37,688 bases of DNA from Caryophanales bacterium UBA3210 (GTDB lineage Bacteria > Bacillota_I > Bacilli_A > RFN20 > CAG-449): the NCBI GenBank assembly GCA_002363635.1, contig DEWM01000113.1, forward strand, positions 1 to 37,688, written 5' to 3'. A program made the translations under genes and the position numbers. Under the pieces are notes generated by a model. That model saw only the letters and a program-made list of their open reading frames with translations, was not told the origin of the DNA and ran no database searches. Positions 31,215 through 37,688 of this stretch are shown here, piece after piece; the first letter of the stretch is position 1; the number at the start of each line of letters is the position of its first letter.

Positions 31215-31235
31215 AAAAAACTACATTGCTGTAGT
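31215..31235 (-). terminator. hairpin terminator overlapping the portal stop codon
   Basis: On the minus strand ACTACA, the GNRA-type loop GCAA and TGTAGT (31235-31220) run straight into TTTTT. The stem includes the last codons and stop of the portal gene. A short stem, so probably partial, but it lies exactly between the portal and scaffold genes. Confidence 0.55.
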
Positions 31236-32888
31236 TTGTACCTGGTTCATTTGGTCAGCTGTATCGACCACTCTATTTGCACTATTTATCAAATTATTTG
31301 CTTGAAGTTTCATTTGTTGAATTTCTGATTCTTTTTCTTGTCTTGTTTTTAATATTTCTTGCAATTTTTGTTTAGGCATTACACTATCATCATCAAGCGC
31401 ATTTACATATTCATCTAAAGATATAAGTTGAGATTTTAGTAAATTCTCAAGACTTTGTTCTTCTGCCATCTTATCGTATGGACTCTTTGGTGTAATATCT
31501 ACTTTGCATGATGCTTTTAGCTGTTCCAAAACGATTTGTCCGATATTAGACATTTCTTCTATTACTTTTCCATTTGCTTTCTTTTCATTTATAACATCTA
31601 ATCCATTTTCAGCATATGTAGTCCACATATCCAAAAATATTCTTCCTAAATCTTCTATAAATGTTTTAATTGATAATGTATGTTCATTTAATGGCAGATT
31701 AGATGCTTGTTGAACAGCAAGTATTGCTCTTCCTGATGCATTTTCTGGATTAACATTTCCTGTTGCAAGTTCACTAGCATTTTTCAATTCTCTTGTTTTA
31801 GTTATCATTTCATCTTGTAATTGATGAACATCTGTCGACATTGCTGCAGGTGTAGTATACGAAAATGCTTTTCTAACATCATCCACACTTGCATCATCTG
31901 TTCGTAATGTTACACCAACTTTATCAGCATCGCGATAATTCTTTATCATTTTTGCATTTACAACTGCTTTAGGATATGCAAACATCTTAACTATCAAGCA
32001 TCTTCTCATTAATGTTTTATTTATTTCTATTTGTATTGGAATTGTATATTCTACTTCTCCAACACCTCTTGAATATCCTTTTGTCTCTTTCCATATCATA
32101 TGAGCTAGCGGATATAGTTTTAATCCGGTGTCTTCATCTTCGTTTATAACAACGTGCTTAGTTGCTCTTTCAAAGTGAACAGTTCCATCTTTCTTATATA
32201 ATTTTATAAGAACAAGTGTCATATCATTAACTTCTCTTGTTGCATTTTCACCTGATTGTTCATTATATTCCTGATCACCAACAATATATAAAAGTTTAAT
32301 GTCATCAACACCCTGCTCTTTTGCTAATTCTCTAACTTCTGATACAGGTCTACGAAGCTTTATAATAATATATGGTTGACTTTGTATATCACTTGAATTT
32401 TCATTTCCAAAGCATATGTCTGTATTATCTAATATCTCATTTGTAGGATCTTGTGTTTCTTCATCCCATTTAACATACATAACACCTTCACCAACTACAG
32501 CACTATCTCTTGATGCTAATCTTATTTTGTAGTCAAGTTGGTCTCTTTCCCATACTCTTGCAGCTCTTTTATTTAATAAATCACATGCTTGTTTAAATAT
32601 CTCTCTTGCCTCTATATTATCAAAATTCTCACTTGAATAATGAATATTCCATAGATTTTGATTTATTGTTGCTACTTTGTAATTAACTATTGGTTCTATT
32701 ATTGGATATGTTACCGGTTCTACACTATCACTTTTTAATCCCTTCCATTGATCACCATGAAAAAATCTCCAACATTTATTTGTCTTTTCATAAAGCTGTG
32801 CAGTTTTGTTATAATCTACACCTCTTTGATATAAATCCCACAAATCTGTTGTTTTTATTTCTTCTATAGAGTTGATATCATTATTCAT
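31221..32888 (-). CDS. portal protein
   Basis: The product is 555 residues, with KTNKCWRFFHGDQWKG (about 40-55), EPVTYPIIEPIVNYKVATI, the DYKIRLASRDSAVVGEGVMYVKWDE segment and NPENASGRAILAVQQASNLPLNEH (helical crown/clip region). These are typical of Firmicutes podovirus-like portals, which form the dodecameric DNA entry ring. The C-terminus is a Gln/Asn-rich helix (barrel-like). Its start overlaps the preceding small membrane-protein gene by 8 bases. TerL lies two genes upstream. Confidence 0.9.
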   Translation of the reverse strand: MNNDINSIEEIKTTDLWDLYQRGVDYNKTAQLYEKTNKCWRFFHGDQWKGLKSDSVEPVTYPIIEPIVNYKVATINQNLWNIHYSSENFDNIEAREIFKQACDLLNKRAARVWERDQLDYKIRLASRDSAVVGEGVMYVKWDEETQDPTNEILDNTDICFGNENSSDIQSQPYIIIKLRRPVSEVRELAKEQGVDDIKLLYIVGDQEYNEQSGENATREVNDMTLVLIKLYKKDGTVHFERATKHVVINEDEDTGLKLYPLAHMIWKETKGYSRGVGEVEYTIPIQIEINKTLMRRCLIVKMFAYPKAVVNAKMIKNYRDADKVGVTLRTDDASVDDVRKAFSYTTPAAMSTDVHQLQDEMITKTRELKNASELATGNVNPENASGRAILAVQQASNLPLNEHTLSIKTFIEDLGRIFLDMWTTYAENGLDVINEKKANGKVIEEMSNIGQIVLEQLKASCKVDITPKSPYDKMAEEQSLENLLKSQLISLDEYVNALDDDSVMPKQKLQEILKTRQEKESEIQQMKLQANNLINSANRVVDTADQMNQVQTTAM

Positions 32889-33132
32889 CTATTTTCACAT
32901 CCTTTTGATCATATCCTGGCATATCATAATTGTTAATGTTATCTAATAGTTTTTGATATTCATCTATAATTTTTTGTTCCTCTTTATCTTCCTTTATTTG
33001 TTTAATCTTCTTTATAGGATTTGGAATATCAATTTTTTCACTCTTAACAATCTTCTGACCATTTTTTAATCCTAAAGTATATGAAAGTATAATAAAAGCA
33101 CCAAATACGGTGCACGTTAATACTACTTCCAT
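32881..33132 (-). CDS. small membrane-anchored protein beside portal
   Basis: An N-terminal hydrophobic helix at about residues 4-20 (VLTCTVFGAFIILSYTLGL) is followed by a Lys/Glu-rich cytoplasmic tail in this 83-residue protein. Its start overlaps the upstream gene's stop as TAATG. Small membrane proteins between terminase and portal recur in Firmicutes phages with no known job. Not recognised. Confidence 0.7.
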   Translation of the reverse strand: MEVVLTCTVFGAFIILSYTLGLKNGQKIVKSEKIDIPNPIKKIKQIKEDKEEQKIIDEYQKLLDNINNYDMPGYDQKDVKIDE

Positions 33133-33320
33133 TACTTATCACTCTTTTTCTTTTTAAGTCCAAATTTCTTTTTTTCTTTAACTTCTACATCTGTTGTTTT
33201 AGTTTCGTTATTTGGTTGCTCTAAAGATAATTCAATATTATCTGCTTCTGTTACTTTTACCTCTGCTTCCAATTTTTTTGATTCCATTTCTCTTAATTTT
33301 CTTAGTACTGCTTTTTTCAT
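33132..33320 (-). CDS. small highly charged protein (62 aa)
   Basis: The protein is about half Lys and Glu (KKLEAEVKVTEADNIELS, ending KKKFGLKKKKSDK), with a basic C-terminus that could bind DNA or an acidic partner. AAAGGAGAT Shine-Dalgarno. It lies between TerL and portal. Not recognised. Confidence 0.65.
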   Translation of the reverse strand: MKKAVLRKLREMESKKLEAEVKVTEADNIELSLEQPNNETKTTDVEVKEKKKFGLKKKKSDK

Positions 33321-33337
33321 TTTTATCTTATCTCCTT

Positions 33338-34999
33338 TTATATTATTTTTATCCTTTCACCATAATCACCATTAAATGCTTCTTCTTCATCACTAAAAAA
33401 TGCATTATATGGTGTAATAATTGGTTCTTTATCAAATATAACTTGATTTCTTGAATAATATGCTATTGCTAATCCCATTACTAAATCATCGTGATATCCC
33501 TGTTGTGCTTCTGGTCTACCTTTTTCATTTTTTATGAATGTTAGCATTTCTTCCAATGTTTCTTTATCATTTATTAATTCTATGTTATCTCTTACTATTT
33601 TTACTAATTCCGCTATTATTACTGGTCTTGTTATTGATGTTGTTCTAAATCCATATGATTTATCCATAACACCACTTATTTTATCTTCTTTTTCTCTTAC
33701 AAATAGATTTGGATAACCTAATCTTACTAATTCCTTATTAGGGAATGAACTAAAATTGCTTTCTATACACATTAATGCTGGTTTTATACCATTTTCATTT
33801 TTATGATTGTACATATACCCTAGACAATACATTTGCCTAGTATATAAATCTTCATCCATTTGATGTCTTAATCTTGCTACTTGTTTACCTGTCTTTGCAT
33901 TTAATACATGTCCAGTAAAGTAATCAGATCCTTCTCCTGCTGTATCTCCACCTATGCAGTAATAATATATATTTGGCATCTCATATATTTCTATATATCC
34001 TTTATCATCATTTACCCATTTTATATTCGTTATTTTGCTTCCTGATGGTTTTTCATCATTATAATCATATACAAAATATCCTTTTTTTAATGGTCTATCT
34101 ATTTCTTGTATTCTATTAATTATATTATCTTTATCAAATACACAATTACCACTACTTATAAATGCTTCTTGTGGAGTTAGTGGATATTCTTGTTTAAATT
34201 GTTCTATATCTCCACCACAGTTATTTGCTATACACCATCTTCTCCACGTTAATTGGTCTAGTGTTAAATTATGATATTTTTGTAGGTTCTTTTCTTCTTC
34301 TGTTAATTCAAATCCATTATATGGTATTGAATATTCTTTTAATTCATTCCATCCTACAAACAATGGTATATAGTCATTTTCACCTTTAACAGCTTTATCC
34401 CATATTTCTTTGAAATCTTCATAACCATTTGCAGTTGATTCCATAATAACCATAGTGTTTGGAAGATATGGAACTGATTGCATTAATCCTAATAATGTTT
34501 CTTTTTTATTTCCTGGCCAGAACGCATACTCAGATAAATGTAAATTATTAAATGTATCACTTCTACCTACACCATCTGCTCCTGCTGTCATACATTTCAT
34601 TTTGCTTTTTAATCCTGTGCCTTCATCATTATCAAATATTAATTCTTTTGCATTACTTGCTTTCTTTTTTGGTTTCATACATTCTGGAAGATTATCATAT
34701 ATTCTCTTGCTCATTGTAAATAAGTTTGATGTTGCATCTTCCTTATGTGCAATTATACCTGTGTTTACATTACATTTTGTTGCTGTTTCTTTAAATAATA
34801 TTGCTTCTGCTAGTGTACTAAAACCCATTTGTCTTGCTTTTAGTATTATTACTCTAACAGGTATTCCTTTTTCTTTTTGTTCTTTTATAATGTCATATAA
34901 TCTCTGTTGAGGTTCATTTAATTTAAAATCTATTATAGATCCTGATTTATCTCTTATTTTTACATATTCTTCTATATATTTTTTGGTATTAATATTCAT
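33338..34999 (-). CDS. terL: terminase large subunit (TerL)
   Basis: The N-terminal ATPase of this 553-residue protein has the Walker A variant KARQMGFS (54-61), a Walker B-like LHLSEYAF (153-160) and the coupling motif MVIMESTANG (183-192). The C-terminal RNase H-like nuclease has Asp352 (GGDTAGEGSD), the probable Glu413 (CIES) and Asp504 (GYHDDLVMG). It packages DNA through the portal and cuts concatemers. It overlaps TerS by 11 bases. The family sets headful or cos mode, which cannot be judged here. Confidence 0.95.
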   Translation of the reverse strand: MNINTKKYIEEYVKIRDKSGSIIDFKLNEPQQRLYDIIKEQKEKGIPVRVIILKARQMGFSTLAEAILFKETATKCNVNTGIIAHKEDATSNLFTMSKRIYDNLPECMKPKKKASNAKELIFDNDEGTGLKSKMKCMTAGADGVGRSDTFNNLHLSEYAFWPGNKKETLLGLMQSVPYLPNTMVIMESTANGYEDFKEIWDKAVKGENDYIPLFVGWNELKEYSIPYNGFELTEEEKNLQKYHNLTLDQLTWRRWCIANNCGGDIEQFKQEYPLTPQEAFISSGNCVFDKDNIINRIQEIDRPLKKGYFVYDYNDEKPSGSKITNIKWVNDDKGYIEIYEMPNIYYYCIGGDTAGEGSDYFTGHVLNAKTGKQVARLRHQMDEDLYTRQMYCLGYMYNHKNENGIKPALMCIESNFSSFPNKELVRLGYPNLFVREKEDKISGVMDKSYGFRTTSITRPVIIAELVKIVRDNIELINDKETLEEMLTFIKNEKGRPEAQQGYHDDLVMGLAIAYYSRNQVIFDKEPIITPYNAFFSDEEEAFNGDYGERIKII

Positions 35000-35309
35000 C
35001 TGAATCAGCTACTTTTCTAATTGCATCTTCATATGAAACATTTGCATTCATATCTATTTTATCTGTTGGTTTTTCTCCTATTGTATCTCTCAATACTTCA
35101 AATGCTTTTAAATCACCATTTAATGCTTTCATAACTAATGCTACTGATATACTTTTTTGAGTATCACCATTCTGTAGTAATAATAATAATTCTTCTTTAA
35201 ATGTTTTTCTTTGTGCTCTTGACTTTCCAGAAGCTATCCCACCTTTTCTTCCTCTTTCTCTAGCTTCTTTCTTGGTTCTTACCGGTCTTAGGTTTTGTTC
35301 ATTTGCCAT
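34989..35309 (-). CDS. terS: terminase small subunit (TerS)
   Basis: A basic N-terminus of this 106-residue protein (VRTKKEARERGRKGGIASGKSRAQRKTFKEELLLLLQ) resembles the DNA-binding helices of small terminases. A helical oligomerisation part follows (KALNGDLKAFEVLRDTIGEKPTDK). Its position just before TerL supports the role of recognising the packaging site. Weak Shine-Dalgarno (AGGAAG). Assigned by pattern and position. Confidence 0.85.
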   Translation of the reverse strand: MANEQNLRPVRTKKEARERGRKGGIASGKSRAQRKTFKEELLLLLQNGDTQKSISVALVMKALNGDLKAFEVLRDTIGEKPTDKIDMNANVSYEDAIRKVADSDEY

Positions 35310-35318
35310 ATATTAGTA

Positions 35319-35459
35319 TCACTTCCTATTTTTTTGAGTTTGTTTCTCACATTTCTTTTTCTCCCATTCCAATTCTTCTTTTAAACATTTCTTATTTCTA
35401 GGGCAGAATTTACAATTACTATATTTGAAACACAATTTTATTATCATCGATTGTTTCAT
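35319..35459 (-). CDS. small cysteine-rich protein, first late gene (46 aa)
   Basis: The ORF runs from ATG 35457-35459, after AGGTGAG, to TGA 35319-35321. The LCFKYSNCKFCPRNKKC cluster gives four Cys spaced C-x5-C-x2-C-x5-C, a probable zinc site. A Lys/Glu-rich tail with a fifth Cys follows. It is 9 nt upstream of TerS. Not recognised. Its start lies just after the leader terminator, so it would be the first gene made once the leader is read through. Confidence 0.65.
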   Translation of the reverse strand: MKQSMIIKLCFKYSNCKFCPRNKKCLKEELEWEKKKCEKQTQKNRK

Positions 35460-35475
35460 CTGCACTCACCTACAA

Positions 35476-35501
35476 ATAAAAAAACTAACATATAGTTAGT
35501 T
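35476..35501 (-). terminator. leader terminator between early and late operons
   Basis: On the minus strand AACTAAC, loop TATAT, GTTAGTT (35501-35483) is followed by TTTTT and ATTTG. It lies 24 nt before the first late gene and downstream of the candidate late promoter. It should stop early transcripts, and it may act as an attenuator for late ones. Confidence 0.65.
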
Positions 35502-35577
35502 CTAAAAAAAATAATTGGAGTTTCATTTCATATGTTAGGAGTCATATGTGAATCACACCTTATCAGAAATCCACACT

Positions 35578-35634
35578 ATCATAATAACACATCTTTTGTC
35601 TTAAAATGTATCATCATTGTCGCAAAATGTATCA
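35578..35634 (-). promoter_or_regulatory. candidate activator-dependent late promoter with direct repeats
   Basis: On the minus strand TGATACATTTT occurs twice (35634-35624 and 35613-35603), 21 bp apart, two helical turns. The second copy overlaps the -35 position of a good -10 TATGAT (35583-35578), while no -35 consensus is present. This is the usual geometry of an activator-controlled promoter. It lies directly behind the sigma-like regulator gene, whose TGA stop is within the first repeat. Confidence 0.55.
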
Positions 35635-36051
35635 ATCTTCATCCTTCATAATTTCTTCTTTTATTTCATTTATAGTTCTTTTGATCGTATCTTTAGACAT
35701 TGGTACTACTCTAGATATATATCTATAACTTTTGTTTTGAAACCATCTTAATATAAAAATCTTAAATTTGAACTTATCTGTTGCATTTTGTTCTATTTCA
35801 TGTAATCTCTCTAGTATTTCTTCTCTCAGTTCTTTCTTTTGTATTATTGTGTTGTTTATATCTTCTAATAAACTCATTTTATTTAATGTTTCATTATCCA
35901 CTTTTCCACCTGATATCTTTTCTGTTTTTATTTCTGGACTAGATGGTAGTAAACTCATTCTTATTTCTATTTGTCTATTATATAGTCTGTTTATATCTTT
36001 ATTTATTAATTCTAACTTATGCATCATTTCTATGTAGTTTTTATAATCCAT
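35632..36051 (-). CDS. sigma-region-4-like late transcription regulator
   Basis: The N-terminal ~100 residues of this 139-residue protein are coiled-coil-like (LELINKDINRLYNRQIEIRMSL; IIQKKELREEILERLHEIE). The C-terminus has a sigma-70 region 4-type HTH (FKIFILRWFQNKSYRYISRVVPMSKDTIKRTINEIKEEI). This build is shared by ArpU/RinA-type phage late regulators. It is the last gene of the early operon and lies directly upstream of the late operon, the usual place for its activator. AGAAGGTG Shine-Dalgarno. Confidence 0.75.
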   Translation of the reverse strand: MDYKNYIEMMHKLELINKDINRLYNRQIEIRMSLLPSSPEIKTEKISGGKVDNETLNKMSLLEDINNTIIQKKELREEILERLHEIEQNATDKFKFKIFILRWFQNKSYRYISRVVPMSKDTIKRTINEIKEEIMKDED

Positions 36052-36093
36052 TAATTCACCTTCTTAAAATGTTTTCAAAACCCCTCTGAATTG

Positions 36094-36228
36094 TTATTTA
36101 TATTTTTTATTCTTCTGTTTATTTAACTCAATTAATTCATTTCTTAATCTTTTGAGTTCTTTCTTTTCTTGCTTTATTATTTCACTTTTAACATACATCA
36201 AGTGTTTTATTTCTTTTTCTCTATCCAT
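36094..36228 (-). CDS. small charged helical protein (44 aa)
   Basis: I take ATG 36228, which overlaps the stop of the upstream zinc-ribbon gene; a longer frame starts 22 codons earlier inside that gene without a Shine-Dalgarno. The product (MDREKEIKHLMYVKSEIIKQEKKELKRLRNELIELNKQKNKKYK) is a single basic helix or coiled coil. Not recognised. It lies in the early operon, just upstream of the late regulator. Confidence 0.55.
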   Translation of the reverse strand: MDREKEIKHLMYVKSEIIKQEKKELKRLRNELIELNKQKNKKYK

Positions 36229-36676
36229 AATAAATACCCCGTTCAATTTTATAATATTGTTCTTGTATTTGCCTAAAAACATTTTCATATTCACTTGGCC
36301 TTATTAACTCTCTTATTCTATATTTTAAAAAATCTATTCCATATTTTCTTAATTCAAATATTGGTATTTCAACAAAAAAATATGATTTAGGCGGATTAAT
36401 ATAATTAATACTTTTTGAAACGAACGTATTTTCCCCATCGTACTCATATACTACAGGTGATTCTAATTTATAGCCCTCAAATACTAACCTAATATTATTA
36501 GTAATGTGTTCTCTTTCTATTTCTCTTAACTTTAGATCTACCATATCCCAACTATGCAATTCAACTTTTTTATTATCTTGGACATTAAAATCAAATAAAG
36601 TTTTACAATATGGGCATTTATGATTATAGCTGTGTTCAATCGGTGCGCCACAATTTTTACAATTCCTTTGTTCCAT
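36221..36676 (-). CDS. zinc-ribbon hypothetical protein
   Basis: The N-terminal CKNCGAPIEHSYNHKCPYCKTLFDF (Cys5, Cys8, then Cys20, Cys23) of this 151-residue protein is a clear zinc ribbon. A mixed alpha/beta region with PPKSYFFVEIPIFELRKYGIDFLKYRIRELIRP follows. Such proteins in phages often bind nucleic acid or host complexes. The exact role is unknown. AAGGAAG Shine-Dalgarno. Confidence 0.75.
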   Translation of the reverse strand: MEQRNCKNCGAPIEHSYNHKCPYCKTLFDFNVQDNKKVELHSWDMVDLKLREIEREHITNNIRLVFEGYKLESPVVYEYDGENTFVSKSINYINPPKSYFFVEIPIFELRKYGIDFLKYRIRELIRPSEYENVFRQIQEQYYKIERGIYYG

Positions 36677-36693
36677 TTAAATTACTTCCTTTT

Positions 36694-36882
36694 TTACAAA
36701 TCCAATTTTTCTTTTATTAACATTTTCAACTTTGGTTCTTCTTTTCTATCTAATGTTGGTACACGATAATATAATTCTTTTGCTATTCTGTTGTAGATTA
36801 ATAAATAATAATCTATTTGTTTTTCTAATTCAGTTAGTTGCTTAATTAATTCTGTTGTAGATGAGTTTTTTATGTCTTTCAT
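36694..36882 (-). CDS. small helical protein (62 aa)
   Basis: The protein is two helices (STTELIKQLTELEKQIDYYLLIYNRIAKELYYR, then LKMLIKEKLDL). AAGGTAAAG Shine-Dalgarno. The start overlaps the upstream gene's stop as ATGA. Not recognised. Confidence 0.7.
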   Translation of the reverse strand: MKDIKNSSTTELIKQLTELEKQIDYYLLIYNRIAKELYYRVPTLDRKEEPKLKMLIKEKLDL

Positions 36883-37169
36883 TCTTTACCTTCTTTCAAT
36901 TCTTTAAATTTTTTAAAATAAACTAACCAACATTTTTTATAATCATCTTTACAATTTTTGCAATATTCATCATTAAATATTTCTTGTGCTTTTTCTTCGT
37001 CGCTCTCAGTAGCGTATCCATAATTTAAAGGGCATTCATCTTTAAATATGTTATATTCTAATATTATATTTATTATATTATTTAATCTTTCTATTTCTTG
37101 TTGTTTTTCATCAATTTGTTTTTGCATTGAATAAAACTTTATTGCATATACACTATCTTCTTTATTCAC
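36879..37169 (-). CDS. coiled-coil plus Cys-cluster protein (GTG start)
   Basis: The product has 96 residues. The GTG at 37167-37169 overlaps the upstream TGA and follows AAGGAGATG. A coiled coil (about 10-40, MQKQIDEKQQEIERLNNIINIILEY) is followed by a Cys-rich end (CPLNYGYA, then YCKNCKDDYKKCW), likely zinc-binding. Short proteins of this build are common in Firmicutes phage early regions. Role unknown. Confidence 0.75.
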   Translation of the reverse strand: MNKEDSVYAIKFYSMQKQIDEKQQEIERLNNIINIILEYNIFKDECPLNYGYATESDEEKAQEIFNDEYCKNCKDDYKKCWLVYFKKFKELKEGKE

Positions 37170-37630
37170 TCTTTATCATCTCCTTCTAGGATATTTAATT
37201 GTTTAATACAAAATTCTTTCTCTTGTTTTAATAAATCATGCTTGCTTACAATAGTATATTCTTGATTACTTAATGCACTATCACAATGTTCAATTTCATC
37301 TTTTATAATTTTTATTGCTTTATCACATCTTGATTTGTATTCATTATGTAAGCATTCACATAAAATTTCACTTGCACATTTTGTATCTTTTGCTAATTTT
37401 AATTTTTCATTTTCTTCTTGTAATTGTTTCATTTTATCTTTTGCTTTTTCATCACACCACATAAACATTAAAGTCATATCATCAGGATTTTCATATTGAT
37501 TTACTTTTTCTTGTAAATTAGTTATGTAATCTAATACTTTTTTTATTTCACTTGAATTAACTTTAAAATCATAAACTATTTCACTAATCTTTTTTAAATT
37601 ATCTAATATTTCTTTTATTTCATCTTTCAA
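37166..37630 (-). CDS. coiled-coil early protein (TTG start)
   Basis: I take the TTG at 37628-37630 because GAGGTGA lies 7-8 nt upstream and no in-frame ATG fits better. The 154-residue product is largely helical, with a DDMTLMFMWCDEKAKDKMKQLQEENEKLKLAK coiled coil, a Cys pair (CASEILCEC) and a DNA- or peptide-binding-like C-terminus of unknown role. It is adjacent to the gene that spans the circular join. Confidence 0.75.
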   Translation of the reverse strand: MKDEIKEILDNLKKISEIVYDFKVNSSEIKKVLDYITNLQEKVNQYENPDDMTLMFMWCDEKAKDKMKQLQEENEKLKLAKDTKCASEILCECLHNEYKSRCDKAIKIIKDEIEHCDSALSNQEYTIVSKHDLLKQEKEFCIKQLNILEGDDKE

Positions 37631-37631
37631 A

Positions 37632-37688
37632 CTAATTCACCTCATATTTCATGCTTTCAAATTGTTCTTTTGTTACTATTGATTTAAT
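37632..37688 (-). CDS. C-terminal part of the join-spanning early gene
   Basis: Bases 37665-37632 continue the frame that reaches base 1 of the window, adding EQFESMKYEVN and a TAG stop at 37632-37634. The last 23 bases shown (37666-37688) repeat the start of the window and belong to the same gene. The stop is one base from the TTG start of the next gene. Confidence 0.85.
   Translation of the reverse strand: MKSIVTKEQFESMKYEVN
37666..37688. repeat. terminal direct overlap (circular join), right copy
   Basis: Identical to bases 1-23. See the left copy for the interpretation; it should be counted only once in the true genome. Confidence 0.9.

Noticed and set aside
1..37688. Alternative genetic code (stop-codon reassignment) because of the AT-rich DNA
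   Set aside because: TAA, TAG and TGA are all used as stops at sensible gene ends, with TAATG, ATGA and GTGA overlaps; no gene is broken by an internal stop.

Overview
The window is the genome of a temperate, short-tailed (podovirus-like) phage or prophage of a low-G+C Gram-positive (Firmicutes-type) bacterium, and it is essentially complete and circular. The first and last 23 bases are identical, and one gene reads without a break across the join, so the unique circle is 37,665 bp. The DNA is strongly AT-rich (by eye under one third G+C). Shine-Dalgarno sequences are strong, and small genes overlap as TAATG or ATGA. The standard genetic code fits. I saw no tRNA, rRNA, CRISPR array or insertion sequence.

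Layout. (1) Lysogeny module, + strand, about 7.6-10.7 kb: an HTH repressor, an ImmA/IrrE-type metallopeptidase, a two-helix membrane protein, a 59-residue protein, a tyrosine integrase, a candidate attP whose core matches a tRNA 3' end and is flanked by paired arm-type repeats, and an HNH-like zinc protein. (2) Switch region, 7.51-7.63 kb: divergent sigma-70-type promoters with overlapping inverted repeats. (3) Early leftward operon, from 7.5 kb down to 1 and on from 37.63 to 35.63 kb across the join: a Cro-like HTH protein, an excisionase-like HTH protein, a replisome organiser, and a recombination set (Rad52/ERF-like annealing protein, Gp157-like protein, PD-(D/E)XK nuclease, SSB, NinB-like protein, RuvC-like resolvase). 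About fifteen small unknown proteins follow, then a sigma-region-4-like regulator. (4) Late leftward operon, 35.46-11.04 kb: a small Cys-rich protein, TerS, TerL, two small proteins, portal, scaffold, major capsid, a small head protein, head-tail adaptor, a tail-nozzle-like protein, a Q-rich coiled-coil protein, a 2,729-residue polyvalent protein, three tail or receptor-binding proteins, and a lysis cassette (zinc-finger protein, XhlA-like, holin, endolysin). (5) After the late terminator come one or two tiny ORFs.

How it works together. The head-tail gene order is that of P22-type podoviruses: portal, scaffold, coat, adaptor, nozzle, internal proteins. There is no tape measure, tube or sheath gene. 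The regulator at the end of the early operon lies directly before the late operon. Behind it is a candidate activator-dependent late promoter with two direct repeats 21 bp apart, and a leader RNA that could fold into a terminator or a competing antiterminator. Leftward terminators separate the late operon from the oppositely transcribed lysogeny module. Two further hairpin-plus-T-run signals bracket scaffold and capsid. The most unusual item is the 8.2-kb gene, about 22% of the genome. It combines a glycine-zipper segment, two HExxH peptidase-like domains, one or two ADP-ribosyltransferase-like domains and a long helical structural C-terminus in one probably virion-borne protein.
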